A DNA stretch of 64,000 nt from Leptolyngbya sp. NIES-3755 (lineage in GTDB: Bacteria > Cyanobacteriota > Cyanobacteriia > Leptolyngbyales > Leptolyngbyaceae), in the NCBI GenBank assembly GCA_001548435.1, contig AP017308.1:2241030-2305029 (forward strand), in the 5' to 3' direction. A model generated the notes under the pieces. That model made no database searches and was not told the origin of the DNA. It saw nothing but the letters and a program-made list of their open reading frames with translations. A program made the position numbers and the translations under genes. Shown here in pieces: positions 8,783 to 18,016 of this stretch; the stretch's first letter is position 1; each line of letters starts with the position of its first letter.

Positions 8783-10093
8783 AAATCGTCTTCCACAATT
8801 GATCTGTTTTATACTCAGGCACTCAAACTCACTGAAAAATATAAACAACAATTAGACAATTACTGTGGCGGAAGTAGTGTTAGCTGTCAGTTTGCTATCC
8901 TGGTTGCCCTGAGTAATGCTTATCAATCTCTGGGAGAGTATCAGCAAGCTCTTCTCTATGGCAACAAGCTTCAAATCCTTCTCCAGCGAAACAGTTCCTA
9001 CAAGAAAGATGACCCTCAAACATTGGTAAATTTAAGAGCAGCATTCAACTTAATTCAGACTCTTTCTTCCTTTGATTTGGGCGAAAAAGCTGTAACAACC
9101 CAAGCTTTCCAAAACTATTTCAAAGCGATGATGGATTCTGCAAAGGTAGAAGAAGCAAACGATCCTGAAAGTTACGCGGCTCAATTAACGATGCAACAGA
9201 CGATCGTGCTTATGACAAGCGTGATGAGTGGAGAGAATAAAACGCTGCTCGTGACTATGTTGAATGATTCAACAAAAATCTTTGAACAGTTGAAGAAAAA
9301 GATTGCCTCTCAACCTCAAGCACAGGATTTTCTAATCGGAATTCAAGCGACCTTTCTATCAATCATTGGCACTCAATATCAAGAAATTGGTGAATATACA
9401 GCGGCTCTAAATTCGTATCATCAAGCACTCCTACTCTATGAGCAATTAGAACAAACTCAAGCGAAATCGATGCCAGCAAGCTCTACTTTTAGTGAGTTGA
9501 TGAAGTCTCAGCTATACCAAACTGCTCTAGTAGGTAAAGCGACACCCTTGAAAGACATGGGCACAACGCTGGTTAGATTGGACAAAAAGCCAGAAGCGAT
9601 CGCAGCTTTTCAGAAAGCCCTAAAACTATTCCAAGACCTCAAAAATAAGCAATCGCAAGGAACAGTATTAGTCGAGCTTGGAAAAGTTCAACGCAGTTCA
9701 AAGCAGTATCAAGCCGCGATCGATAGTTTTAATCAAGCGTTAACGATCAATCGTGAATTTGGAGCAATTGTCAATGAAGCCAATACACGACTTGAGATTG
9801 CAAGGACAGAACGCGATCGTAATAATCTCATTGCAGCACAAGCCCAAATCGAAACCTCCATTCAACTGATTGAAACAGAGCCGCCTTCCTTAAGCCAATC
9901 TTCTTCACTCTCAGAACAAAAGCAGTTCACAGCATATATTGAGCTTGCATCTTACTTTTCCACTCGACAGTATTTCTATGATTTCTACATCGATATAATT
10001 TGGAGCAATCTGAAAAATTTGTCACAAAGCTCAAAGATTGTTAAATATTGCAATTTCTTCAGCTCGATCCCCAATGGCTTCTATGCAAATTAA
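8783..10093 (+). pseudogene. Decayed TPR protein truncated before its CHAT domain
   Basis: The reading frame is open from 8783, after TAG and TAA codons at 8780 and 8768, but has no ATG near its beginning; the first usable start is TTG 9023, which would cut off TPR-like sequence. Several TPR units are visible (AYQSLGEYQQALLY, AIAAFQKALKLFQDL, AAIDSFNQALTI). Near the end, ASYFSTRQYFYDFYIDI matches the linker that normally precedes the CHAT caspase-like domain in cyanobacterial TPR-CHAT proteins. The frame then ends in unrelated sequence, so the CHAT domain is missing. Loss at both ends suggests a relic, though the middle could still be translated. Confidence 0.65.
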
Positions 10094-10314
10094 TAGAACC
10101 CTTATATTTCCAGAAACTTTATAGAGTTTTCCAAAACTTTCCATGATTCTACTTAACACGCTAGGTATTTAGCGAATATAACCAGACACATCAATACAAA
10201 AGCACTGGAACTGTTTTACGAGTATTTCGCCAGAACACAGTATTTCTTCGCGCTCTAGTTCAACCCCTATGAAGTAGTTGCTAACCTTGCCATTCTGCAA
10301 TCTAAGGAACAACA

Positions 10315-10821
10315 ATGTTAAAACCTCGATTCATTGCATCTTTGCTCGCTTTTTCTGCTTTATTCACGACTTCAGTTTCTGCGCGACAACCCGATCACGG
10401 TTGCTACCTGCAAACTAGCAGCGGACAAATCATCAATCTATCTCAATCGGTTTGTCAATTTGATTTAGGTGATTTCACCAAACAAGATGCCGCCTATCTT
10501 TCCGCAGTCCGACGCATGATGGAAGGCTACGATGAACCGTGGATGACAGAGATGGTTGCGAACAATCCAGGAGCATTCACCGCAGCAGCACGAGAGTACT
10601 GTGAGGCACGACGCTCTGGAGTGTCCCAACAGCAATTCATGGAAAGCCGATATCGATCCGTGTTGCAGTCCCAAGCATCCGTTTCCTCTGCACGAAGTGA
10701 AGCGGAGTTTGAAGAGCAACAGCGATCGTATCAAGCGAAATTACTACCCGTGTCGATCGCGATGTCACTCGCTCCTCAACATTACTGTAGTGAAGTGCAA
10801 CAACGTCGAGCAATTCGTTAG
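10315..10821 (+). CDS. Secreted hypothetical protein
   Basis: A 168-residue protein with a clear Sec signal peptide: basic MLKPR, a hydrophobic core and a likely cut after SVSA near residue 23. The mature part has four cysteines (GCYL, VCQF, REYC, QHYC), consistent with two disulfides outside the cytoplasm. Two short segments, AREYCEARRSGVSQQQF and APQHYCSEVQQ, look like a duplicated Tyr-Cys helix motif. AAGGAAC precedes the ATG. I do not recognise a named family. It stands alone between decayed genes. Confidence 0.7.
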   Translation: MLKPRFIASLLAFSALFTTSVSARQPDHGCYLQTSSGQIINLSQSVCQFDLGDFTKQDAAYLSAVRRMMEGYDEPWMTEMVANNPGAFTAAAREYCEARRSGVSQQQFMESRYRSVLQSQASVSSARSEAEFEEQQRSYQAKLLPVSIAMSLAPQHYCSEVQQRRAIR

Positions 10822-10931
10822 ATCTCCTGCACGTTCGCTAAGAGTATCAGCAATTAGAGATGGAATGTTAAAGCGTTGATCAAAAAAGCTCCCCCGATTG
10901 AGTGAGGAAGCGATCGCACTAAAAATCGAGC

Positions 10932-11160
10932 TTAGTTCGCTGGATCAAATCGATTGACCGAGGTTGCAATCACAATCATTGGAGAACCGACTAGCAAGCA
11001 AATTAACCATTGATTCAGTGTTAAAGGTGCAGTCTGGAAGGTTTGATTGATGATCGGAACCTGACTAAAGATGACTTGCAATACCATTGCACCGATCATC
11101 AATCCAGCCGCGATCGTGGGAGAACCATTTGAAGCTGTGATCCTTGATTGACCTCGCTAC
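10932..11160 (-). pseudogene. 3' remnant of a P-type cation-transporting ATPase
   Basis: The minus strand has an open frame of about 75 codons ending at TAA 10932-10934, with no start. Its product runs through GLMIGAMVLQV, a VPIINQTFQTAPL segment and LNQWLICLLVG. That is the pattern of the last transmembrane helices of cation P-type ATPases. The remainder of the gene is absent: a stop interrupts the frame upstream, and the sequence there becomes a histidine kinase remnant in another frame. Confidence 0.6.
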
Positions 11161-11240
11161 TAACAAGGATTTCGCCACCAAAAATTTGTACGATTTGTTG
11201 AGCGATCGCGAGTCCTAATCTGAATCCTCCGGTTTTAGTC
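11099..11240 (-). pseudogene. 3' remnant of a histidine kinase
   Basis: On the minus strand, just after the carbonic-anhydrase-like gene, a frame reads TKTGGFRLGLAIAQQIVQ, then FGGEILVSSEVNQGS and LQMVLPR before a stop at 11099-11101. This is the G1/G2 end of a HATPase_c domain from a sensor kinase, with no upstream kinase sequence. It overlaps the ATPase remnant in a different frame, so two gene ends appear joined by a deletion or recombination around 11105-11160. Confidence 0.6.
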
Positions 11241-11244
11241 GTTT

Positions 11245-12021
11245 CTAAGCTTTTTCGACTTCGACCTTGGCATCATCAAGATCGTAATAAGCTGTGACAA
11301 CTTTTAGAGAGCCGTCTTTAATTGCCTTTGCCAAAATTGGAGACTGCCTGATGCGATCTGCCTGCCGCTTCATGTTGGCTTTAATCGATGCACTGAGATC
11401 GCTCCCTTCAGTTTTTCCCCGATTGGGTTCTACCGCAGGTTTAATTTCAGGAGTAAGGACTTTCATCTTGCTCAAAACACTGGATTGATCACGAAGAATC
11501 GCTTGAACAATAGGTTCTCGATCGCTACCCATGACCATAATCAAAGGGACTTTGAGAGTTCCCACCGCATATTCGAGTGATTCAATAATTTCTGGAGTCG
11601 CAGCAAAGCCAGCAATGCGGGCAACAAATAGATCGCCAATCCCTTGATCAAAAATAATCTCTGGGCTAACTCGCGAATCCGCTGAACAAAGAATTGCAGC
11701 AAAAGGAAACTCATCTACTGCTGTATCTTGCACCCTGGCAAAACTATGACGAGGATTGGCAGATTTTCCTTCAGCAAAGCGCTTGTTTCCGTCTGCTAGC
11801 AATTTCAAAGCTTCATCGGGTTTCATTTCATTCGGTCGTCGTTCGATCGCTTGATCTACAGTCGTTGTCTGTGCAACTGGAGAAGCGGTTGCTGCTGGTG
11901 TATTGCCCGTGGTCTGAGTGTTAGCCTGAGCGCAGGCAGTGGTTGTAATCAGTCCAAATCCTGCTGCACCTAACGTTCTGACTAAATGACGACGACGCAA
12001 CATTTTAGTAGGATAGTTCAT
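11245..12021 (-). CDS. Tat-exported beta-carbonic-anhydrase-like protein lacking the HxxC zinc motif
   Basis: A 258-residue protein with a twin-arginine leader (RRRHLVRTLG) and a following Cys in TTACA, so it is probably periplasmic and perhaps lipidated. The middle is a beta-carbonic anhydrase fold: FAAILCSADSR holds the first Zn Cys and its Asp-Arg dyad, and DLFVARIAGFAATPE matches the active-site strand. Where the family has MGHxxCGA, this protein reads VMGSDREPIV, so both His and the second Cys ligand are missing. Zinc hydration activity is therefore doubtful. AAAGGAGG sits seven bases before the ATG at 12021. Confidence 0.85.
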   Translation of the reverse strand: MNYPTKMLRRRHLVRTLGAAGFGLITTTACAQANTQTTGNTPAATASPVAQTTTVDQAIERRPNEMKPDEALKLLADGNKRFAEGKSANPRHSFARVQDTAVDEFPFAAILCSADSRVSPEIIFDQGIGDLFVARIAGFAATPEIIESLEYAVGTLKVPLIMVMGSDREPIVQAILRDQSSVLSKMKVLTPEIKPAVEPNRGKTEGSDLSASIKANMKRQADRIRQSPILAKAIKDGSLKVVTAYYDLDDAKVEVEKA

Positions 12022-12382
12022 CGAGATACCTCCTTTGCAATGATTAAATGGGTTAGGAATGCTTGGGTAGAATCACGGATAGCAATGACTTTGACTACCC
12101 CGAACTTCTTTTAGATAGGCTGAAATACTACGATCGCTCACCTCAGCCCGTTTGATAGCTGTAGATTAACACGACCTAAACTCAAGATAGAGGTTCAATC
12201 GATTGGTTTTTATTGATCTTGGTCGTTAACAAGTTCAATTGATTTTTCTATGATGAAGAAGCTTAGAGCGATTCACCGTCCTTAGGCTGCAATTTTTGCA
12301 GGTCTCCCTGGGATGTTCTCATCATTTTCTTAATTTGCGCTGGTATGGTCTGAACCATTACCCTTTCAGCGCTTTATCTACA
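12022..12382. other. Divergent intergenic region without recognised gene
   Basis: These 361 bases separate the divergent carbonic-anhydrase-like gene and the ABC exporter and should hold both promoters. I see the AAAGGAGG ribosome site for the minus-strand gene at the left edge and AT-rich stretches around 12190-12250. I see no convincing gene, repeat or terminator. Confidence 0.5.
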
Positions 12383-14131
12383 ATGCAAGACACAACGAGC
12401 GGATTGAATCGTGTCGATCGACAACTATGGAAAAAGTTTTGGAAACTCGCAAAACCGTATTGGTTTTCTGAGCAGAGATGGAAAGCGAGAAGATTGCTTC
12501 TAACCCTGTTAATTTTCGCAGTGCTTGTTAATGGGATCAATGTTGGAATTAGCTTCATTTTTAGGAACATTGATACATCACTCGCAGGATTTCCTGATAC
12601 GGGAGATAGCAGCACGTTTTGGCGACTGATTGCGGTTTATGTTGGGCTTTTAGTGATCGCAACTCCGATCGTAGTTTTGTTCGATTTCATCCGGGAACGG
12701 TTAGCACTGCGGTGGCGAGAATGGCTTACCCATCGTTTCTTGGAACATTATTTAGAGGATCGTGCTTACTATCAAATCAATGCAAACGCAGCGATCGATA
12801 ATCCTGACCAGCGGATTGCTGATGACATTTGGGCTTTTTCTCGAACTAGCTTGACATTCTTGTTGATTGTTTTATCTTCGATCATTACGCTCATTTCATT
12901 CACAGGTGTCTTGCTTTCAATTTCTGTGACGTTATCTCTGACGCTGATTGCTTATGCGATCGTGGGTACAGTCGTTACCACCTGGATCGGTCGAAGATTA
13001 GTCGGCATTAGATTTAATCAACTAAAACGAGAAGCTGATTTTCGTTATGGTCTCATTCATGTGCGGGATAATGCTGAAGCGATCGCTTTCTATCAAGGTG
13101 AAGTTCCAGAACTGAATCAACTCCGACGACGATTTGGCGAAGCATTACAGAATTTTGATTTGCTCATTCGTTGGGAGCGCAATTTGGGCTACTTTACCAG
13201 TAGCTATAACTTTTTAGTGCGGGCATTACCTTACTTGGTTGTTGCACCAATTTATTTTGCAGGACAAACGGATTTTGGTGCGATTACTCAGGCTGCGATC
13301 GCATTCACTGAGATCTTTCGAGCATTGTCGATCGTGGTCACTCGATTTGAGGATTTAACGGCATTTGCAGCAGGTATCGAGCGATTAAGCAGTTTTGCAG
13401 AAGCGCTTAAACCCGTTGAACTAGAACAGAAATCAGCCATCATTACAACTGAAGATGAATGTATTGCACTCGATCGAGTCACTGTTCTAACGCCGAACTA
13501 TCAGCGAACTCTCGTTAAAGATCTGACCTTGAGTTTAGAAGCTGGCGAAGGATTGGTCATCATCGGGCAAAGTGGAAGTGGTAAAAGTTCCTTGCTCAGA
13601 GCGATCGCTGGACTCTGGAAGACAGGACTTGGAAATATGACTCGTCCGGTATTGGGAGAAATGCTGTTTTTGCCACAACGTCCTTACATGGTGCTGGGTA
13701 CGCTGAAAGCTCAGCTACTTTATCCTCATCACGATCGAGTAATCGATGAGAATCAACTCTATCAAGTCTTAGAACAGGTGAATTTAGCTGAACTCCCTGA
13801 GCGAGTCGGCGGTTTTGAGGTTGAGCGAGATTGGGCAAACACGCTTTCTTTGGGTGAGCAGCAGCGTCTTGCTTTTGCTCGATTGTTGTTGGCTAAACCC
13901 CGCTATGCCATCTTAGACGAGGCGACGAGTGCCTTAGATTCAGAGAATGAACGCCGTCTGTATCAGCACCTTCAGAAGCTAAACATTACTTTCGTTAGCG
14001 TTGGGCATCGAATTAGTTTGATGCAATATCATGACTATGTTTTGAAACTAGAAGGGAACGCTCACTGGAAACTGTTGCCCACTCAAAGTTATTTGAAGCT
14101 CGATCGACAACAGGAAGCCGCGCTGAATTGA
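12383..14131 (+). CDS. ABC exporter, fused permease/ATPase (SbmA/YddA-like, ABC_membrane_2)
   Basis: A 582-residue half-transporter. The N-terminal part (to about 330) has about six membrane segments and the ABC_membrane_2 signature of the SbmA/BacA, YddA and ABCD group (RWREWLTHRFLEHYL, NPDQRIADD). The C-terminal ATPase has Walker A GQSGSGKSS, signature LSLGEQQR and Walker B YAILDEATSALD. It should act as a homodimer in a membrane; the cargo is unknown. ATG 12383 is chosen because it starts the conserved amphipathic segment; a TTG at 12296 would add 29 unlikely residues. Confidence 0.88.
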   Translation: MQDTTSGLNRVDRQLWKKFWKLAKPYWFSEQRWKARRLLLTLLIFAVLVNGINVGISFIFRNIDTSLAGFPDTGDSSTFWRLIAVYVGLLVIATPIVVLFDFIRERLALRWREWLTHRFLEHYLEDRAYYQINANAAIDNPDQRIADDIWAFSRTSLTFLLIVLSSIITLISFTGVLLSISVTLSLTLIAYAIVGTVVTTWIGRRLVGIRFNQLKREADFRYGLIHVRDNAEAIAFYQGEVPELNQLRRRFGEALQNFDLLIRWERNLGYFTSSYNFLVRALPYLVVAPIYFAGQTDFGAITQAAIAFTEIFRALSIVVTRFEDLTAFAAGIERLSSFAEALKPVELEQKSAIITTEDECIALDRVTVLTPNYQRTLVKDLTLSLEAGEGLVIIGQSGSGKSSLLRAIAGLWKTGLGNMTRPVLGEMLFLPQRPYMVLGTLKAQLLYPHHDRVIDENQLYQVLEQVNLAELPERVGGFEVERDWANTLSLGEQQRLAFARLLLAKPRYAILDEATSALDSENERRLYQHLQKLNITFVSVGHRISLMQYHDYVLKLEGNAHWKLLPTQSYLKLDRQQEAALN

Positions 14132-14250
14132 ACCTCGATCGAACAAATGAGAACTTAGACTGTCTTTCTCATGATTTTCTTAATCTTGGCTTCTAATCTA
14201 GAAGTATGAGCAAAAAACTCAAGACTCTCTGAAATTTAGGAGTTAGAAGT

Positions 14251-14589
14251 ATGAATGCTAACCAAAAGATTGCAGGTGCAATTGGGGCTGGAGTTCTGTT
14301 GATCAGTGGAGCGTTGTGGTTCAAACCGAGAGAAGCGCAAGCCTCTCCTCACAACACCGCACCCACGATTAGTTTAGTTCAAGCGGTTCAGACTGTGTTG
14401 ACAGCGAATCCGGGAACTGCTGCGGTAGATGCCACCTTAGAGCGCGAGAACGATCGAATGGTTTGGGAAGTTGAGCTTGATAATGATTTAGAAGTCTATG
14501 TCAATGCCAGTACCAACCAGATTGTCAAGACCGAACAGAACTGGGATTTTGCGGATATTCCACTGCTAGGAGAATGGATGCCAAACTAA
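14251..14589 (+). CDS. Exported PepSY-domain protein
   Basis: A 112-residue protein with one N-terminal hydrophobic segment (AGAIGAGVLLISGALWF) serving as signal or anchor, and a PepSY domain in the rest (ISLVQAVQTVL, WEVELDNDLEVYVNAST). PepSY domains are often extracytoplasmic and may bind or inhibit peptidases. TTAGGAG lies nine bases before the ATG. The stop overlaps the next start as TAATG, so the two small genes are translationally coupled. Confidence 0.8.
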   Translation: MNANQKIAGAIGAGVLLISGALWFKPREAQASPHNTAPTISLVQAVQTVLTANPGTAAVDATLERENDRMVWEVELDNDLEVYVNASTNQIVKTEQNWDFADIPLLGEWMPN

Positions 14590-14795
14590 TGGAAGCAACC
14601 ATGAAAGAGACATTCATTGCGGACTGGCAGAACTATCTGTACGAGCTAGGGCTAGTTATTTCTTGGGATACAGAGGGTAAAACCAATCCAGAGGCAACGA
14701 TGCAATCTGAACTTCGAGAAACAGTCGGGCAATCCTTACCCGAAATCGAGAATGCTGATAGATATAGTCTCTCTAAACCAGAGAAATCGAATTAG
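14589..14795 (+). CDS. Small hypothetical protein coupled to the PepSY gene
   Basis: A 68-residue acidic soluble protein starting at the ATG that overlaps the PepSY stop codon. An in-frame ATG at 14574 lies inside the PepSY gene. No signal peptide or membrane segment is visible. I do not recognise it. The coupling suggests a function tied to the PepSY protein. Confidence 0.55.
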   Translation: MEATMKETFIADWQNYLYELGLVISWDTEGKTNPEATMQSELRETVGQSLPEIENADRYSLSKPEKSN

Positions 14796-14944
14796 TTGTT
14801 TGATAGCTCAAATAGACAGTTAAACGAAGTTTCTCTCCTTAACTCATTGTTCCTTGTGCCTCTCCTGAGTTCTTGCTAAAGCGTAGAAATCAGGAAGGGG
14901 TACTTCAGGGAACATTTTTTTGAAAACACCACGGAATACTTACG

Positions 14945-15478
14945 ATGCAATTCTTTCAACAGTACTGGAAAAGGTCAGTTGTAACGACTGGTAGTTTGTT
15001 GTTTAGTTTCTCGATCGCGCCATCGGTCTACGCTGCTACTCATTCGTCGGTCGAGCAATCCAAGCCCGGAATTTTCAGTGAATTTCCCTTTAATACAAGA
15101 CGACTCGATCGCCCGTTCAGCCCTGCGATCGTGCCTCCGCTCCCAGAACAACTTCAACCGCCTAGTGCGATCGTCACACCCGTCGATGGAGCAATCAATG
15201 TACAGCTTACAAATCCTACCAATGCTGCAATTTCGTTTGAGGTAATTGGACATACCGAACCTCGAACATTAGCGCCTCGATCGAGCCTCACACTCAAAGA
15301 TCTGCCTGCTCCGGTCAGCGTCTCATTTCGACGGCAAGATGGTGGACTCCTCGACATTCAGGCTCAAACAGAGGCGACTCCTGGAGTATTACAAATTACG
15401 TTCGATGAAGTAGAAGACTTGAACAAAGACAGAATTGCCCTAAAAGTTCAAGCAGATGGCTCTGTCTTTCTGAATTAG
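14945..15478 (+). CDS. Secreted hypothetical protein, beta-rich
   Basis: A 177-residue protein with a signal peptide that probably ends after SVYA near residue 30. A proline-rich linker (about 55-80: IVPPLPEQLQPP) leads to a C-terminal beta-strand-rich domain of about 100 residues (INVQLTNPTNAAISFEVIG, LTLKDLPAPVSVSF). The domain resembles small cyanobacterial periplasmic beta-sandwich proteins, but I cannot name a family. A small exported protein gene follows after about 45 bases on the same strand. Confidence 0.65.
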   Translation: MQFFQQYWKRSVVTTGSLLFSFSIAPSVYAATHSSVEQSKPGIFSEFPFNTRRLDRPFSPAIVPPLPEQLQPPSAIVTPVDGAINVQLTNPTNAAISFEVIGHTEPRTLAPRSSLTLKDLPAPVSVSFRRQDGGLLDIQAQTEATPGVLQITFDEVEDLNKDRIALKVQADGSVFLN

Positions 15479-15524
15479 TTTCTGACCAATCCCTAATCAT
15501 TTGACACACTGGAGAATAACTCTG

Positions 15525-15911
15525 ATGAAACTTCGATTTGTGTTACCCGTTATCATGATTGTTCCGATGTTGTTCCCAGCTTCAGTACTTGCCAGTAATC
15601 ATCAACGTCTTGAACAAACAAAAGTTTTGGCTCGTCAAGATCTCAGCCGTCCTCAGTTCACGATGCTCACTGGAAGGGTAAATCGAGTCGATGGAAATCG
15701 TATTTTTCTCGATCGTGCTCAAGGACAAATGATCATCAATGCTAAGGAAACCGTCAATTTAGCTTCAAATGAACCGATTACGGTAACAGGCAATGTAATT
15801 CCATCATCAAATGAGCTAAATGCCTTTTCGATTACGCGCTCCGATGGTTCTGTCATTGAATTTCGCGAGGGTAGAAAGACAGTCAGTAGATTGCTCGATC
15901 GATTGAACTAG
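15525..15911 (+). CDS. Secreted small hypothetical protein, OB-fold-like
   Basis: A 128-residue protein with a signal peptide cleaved near ASVLAS. The mature part has a short beta-barrel-like pattern (LTGRVNRVDGNRIFLDRA, then ITVTGNVIPS) that resembles exported OB-fold proteins. ATG 15525 is preferred because GGAG lies about ten bases upstream. It is in line with the previous secreted gene and may share its transcript. The function is not known. Confidence 0.6.
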   Translation: MKLRFVLPVIMIVPMLFPASVLASNHQRLEQTKVLARQDLSRPQFTMLTGRVNRVDGNRIFLDRAQGQMIINAKETVNLASNEPITVTGNVIPSSNELNAFSITRSDGSVIEFREGRKTVSRLLDRLN

Positions 15912-15938
15912 CTAACCCTTTATTTGGGCAAATCTTCT

Positions 15939-17330
15939 ATGGCAACTAAAACTGTACAGCCCCCGTTAGCGTTTCTGTCTCCTCAGTTCAAGCCTTGGGT
16001 TCTTTCCGCTGTGCAACAGATTCTCCCATCTTGGTTACGACATCAAAACGGGATCAGCGAAGTTCAGACCGAGAATCTAGAGCATTTAGCGGCTCTTTAT
16101 GAACAATTCCAACTTGGCAAAGTTCGGTTACTTCTCGCTTTTCGTCATCCGACCTTTGATGATCCCCCTTGTCTACTGCATTTGATCAATTACATGTTGC
16201 CGAGAGTTGCATTGCAGTACAATATCAAGCTGCAATCACCGGTTCACGCTCATTTTTTATACGATCGTGGTATTCCGCTCTGGGCTGGATCACATGCGGG
16301 CTGGTTGTTTTCGCGTTTGGGGGCGACTCCGATTCAGCGAGGCAAACTCGACTGGGCAGGACTTCGATCGATGCGTCAACTCGCGATCGAGGGTCAGTTT
16401 CCTCTTGCAATTGCGCCAGAAGGAGCCGTTAACGGACAAAGCGAACAGCTAAGCCCTTTAGAGCCAGGAATTGCTCGACTGGGGTTTTGGAGCATAGAAG
16501 ATTTGCAAAAAGCAGGACGCTCTGAGGAAGTGTTGTTTGTTCCGATCGGGATTCAATATGGCTATATTCGGACTCCGAGTGCTGCTCTTGAGCGATTGTT
16601 TAATCAGCTAGAGCGAGATAGTGGATTACCAAAGCTAAATCCGCCTCTTCCCGAAATTGGGCAACAGAGCGAAGAATGGTTCCATTATCGCCTCGATCGC
16701 TTGAGTCATCATCTCCTGAACCAGATGGAAGACTTTTACAATCGCTTCTATCGCCAAACTTTGCCCCAGACCGGAACAATCAACGAGCGCTTACACACAC
16801 TGCTTGATGTTGCTTTGGGAGTTACAGAAAGGTACTTTGGCGTGTCTCCGATCGGGGATTTTGTCGATCGACGACACCGAATTGAACAGGCAGCTTGGTC
16901 ACGAATCTACCGCAGTGATTTACCTGCTCTCGATAAGCTATCTGCTGTAGAACGGGGACTTGCGAATCACTTAGCGACTGAAGCAAGTTTGTATCTATGG
17001 CATCTGCACTGGACAGAAAGCTTTTTCAACGTGAGTGAACAGTATGTTGTAGAGAAACCGAGTCTCGATCGCATTTCTGAAATTGCGCTGTTGCTCTGGA
17101 GTTTTGTCACTCGAATGAAAGGGGGCAATCCAGCGAATCGCCCGCAGCTTGGATTACGACGAGCGAAGTTTACTGTGGGTGAGGCAATTTCGGTCACAGA
17201 ACGATGGGAGAGCTATTGTATGAATCGAACAACTGCGATCGCATCTCTCACTGAAACGCTACAAACCTCATTAGAATCAATGATTGCGGAACCCACACCT
17301 GAACCCGTTAAAGTTCCTTTAGCAACTTAA
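15939..17330 (+). CDS. PlsC-type glycerolipid acyltransferase
   Basis: A 463-residue protein whose N-terminal half is a PlsC-type acyltransferase. HPTFDD gives the HX4D catalytic motif, and APEGAVNG provides the substrate-binding EGxxNG-like block after GATPIQRGK. These enzymes acylate lysophospholipid or glycerol phosphate at the membrane. The C-terminal 230 residues are helical and unassigned, making the protein longer than PlsC itself. ATG 15939 is chosen over an in-frame TTG at 15924. A DUF2459 gene follows after six bases. Confidence 0.8.
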   Translation: MATKTVQPPLAFLSPQFKPWVLSAVQQILPSWLRHQNGISEVQTENLEHLAALYEQFQLGKVRLLLAFRHPTFDDPPCLLHLINYMLPRVALQYNIKLQSPVHAHFLYDRGIPLWAGSHAGWLFSRLGATPIQRGKLDWAGLRSMRQLAIEGQFPLAIAPEGAVNGQSEQLSPLEPGIARLGFWSIEDLQKAGRSEEVLFVPIGIQYGYIRTPSAALERLFNQLERDSGLPKLNPPLPEIGQQSEEWFHYRLDRLSHHLLNQMEDFYNRFYRQTLPQTGTINERLHTLLDVALGVTERYFGVSPIGDFVDRRHRIEQAAWSRIYRSDLPALDKLSAVERGLANHLATEASLYLWHLHWTESFFNVSEQYVVEKPSLDRISEIALLLWSFVTRMKGGNPANRPQLGLRRAKFTVGEAISVTERWESYCMNRTTAIASLTETLQTSLESMIAEPTPEPVKVPLAT

Positions 17331-17336
17331 TCATTT

Positions 17337-17987
17337 ATGAAACTGAAGAGATGTTGGGTAGTTCCTTTGAGTGTTGTGCTCTCGATTCCCATCTTACTGA
17401 CGGCTGGATCGCTGATTCCTCGATCGTGGCGCACTTCTGCTCAAACGGGTTGTCGCTACAAAGTTTGTGTTACCAGAACTGATATTCATACCAATCTTGT
17501 CGTTCCAGTGCAAAATGAAGCGGTCAACTGGCGAAATTATCTACCTGAACCGCTGACTCGTTCTCAGTACATCGGCTTTGGGTGGGGTGAGCGCGATTGG
17601 TACATGAATCCGCCCACACGACTAGAAGAGATTGTACCAAGAGGCTTTCAAGCGTTGTTTCTTCCGAATGATGCAGCGATGCGAGTTCAGGCACACGATC
17701 GCTTACCGGATCATGACGAGGTGAAATGTATTGGGGTTGAGCGATCGCAATATTTAGCCTTAGTACAATTCATCAAACAATCGTTTCAACGCACAGAGCA
17801 AGGAAAGCTGATTCAACTTAGCGATCCAGCAACAGGCACAGCCTTTTATGAGGCGACTGGGAGCTATTCTATTCTTCGTAACAGCAATCATTGGACAGCA
17901 GACGGGCTAGACGTTGCAGGTATCAATACACCCCTCTGGGCAGGCTTTTCCCCGGCTGTGATGCACCACGTTCAGGCAACTTGCTAG
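17337..17987 (+). CDS. DUF2459 family membrane-anchored protein
   Basis: A 216-residue protein with an N-terminal hydrophobic segment (VVPLSVVLSIPILLTAGSL). The DUF2459 pattern follows: DIHTNLVVP, YIGFGWGERDWY and SYSILRNSNHWTADGL. The family has conserved His, Asp, Glu and Asn residues like a hydrolase but no firm function. It lies six bases after the acyltransferase gene and is probably co-transcribed. Confidence 0.82.
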   Translation: MKLKRCWVVPLSVVLSIPILLTAGSLIPRSWRTSAQTGCRYKVCVTRTDIHTNLVVPVQNEAVNWRNYLPEPLTRSQYIGFGWGERDWYMNPPTRLEEIVPRGFQALFLPNDAAMRVQAHDRLPDHDEVKCIGVERSQYLALVQFIKQSFQRTEQGKLIQLSDPATGTAFYEATGSYSILRNSNHWTADGLDVAGINTPLWAGFSPAVMHHVQATC

Positions 17988-18016
17988 ATTTTCTCGATCG
18001 CTTATGAGATGGGGTT

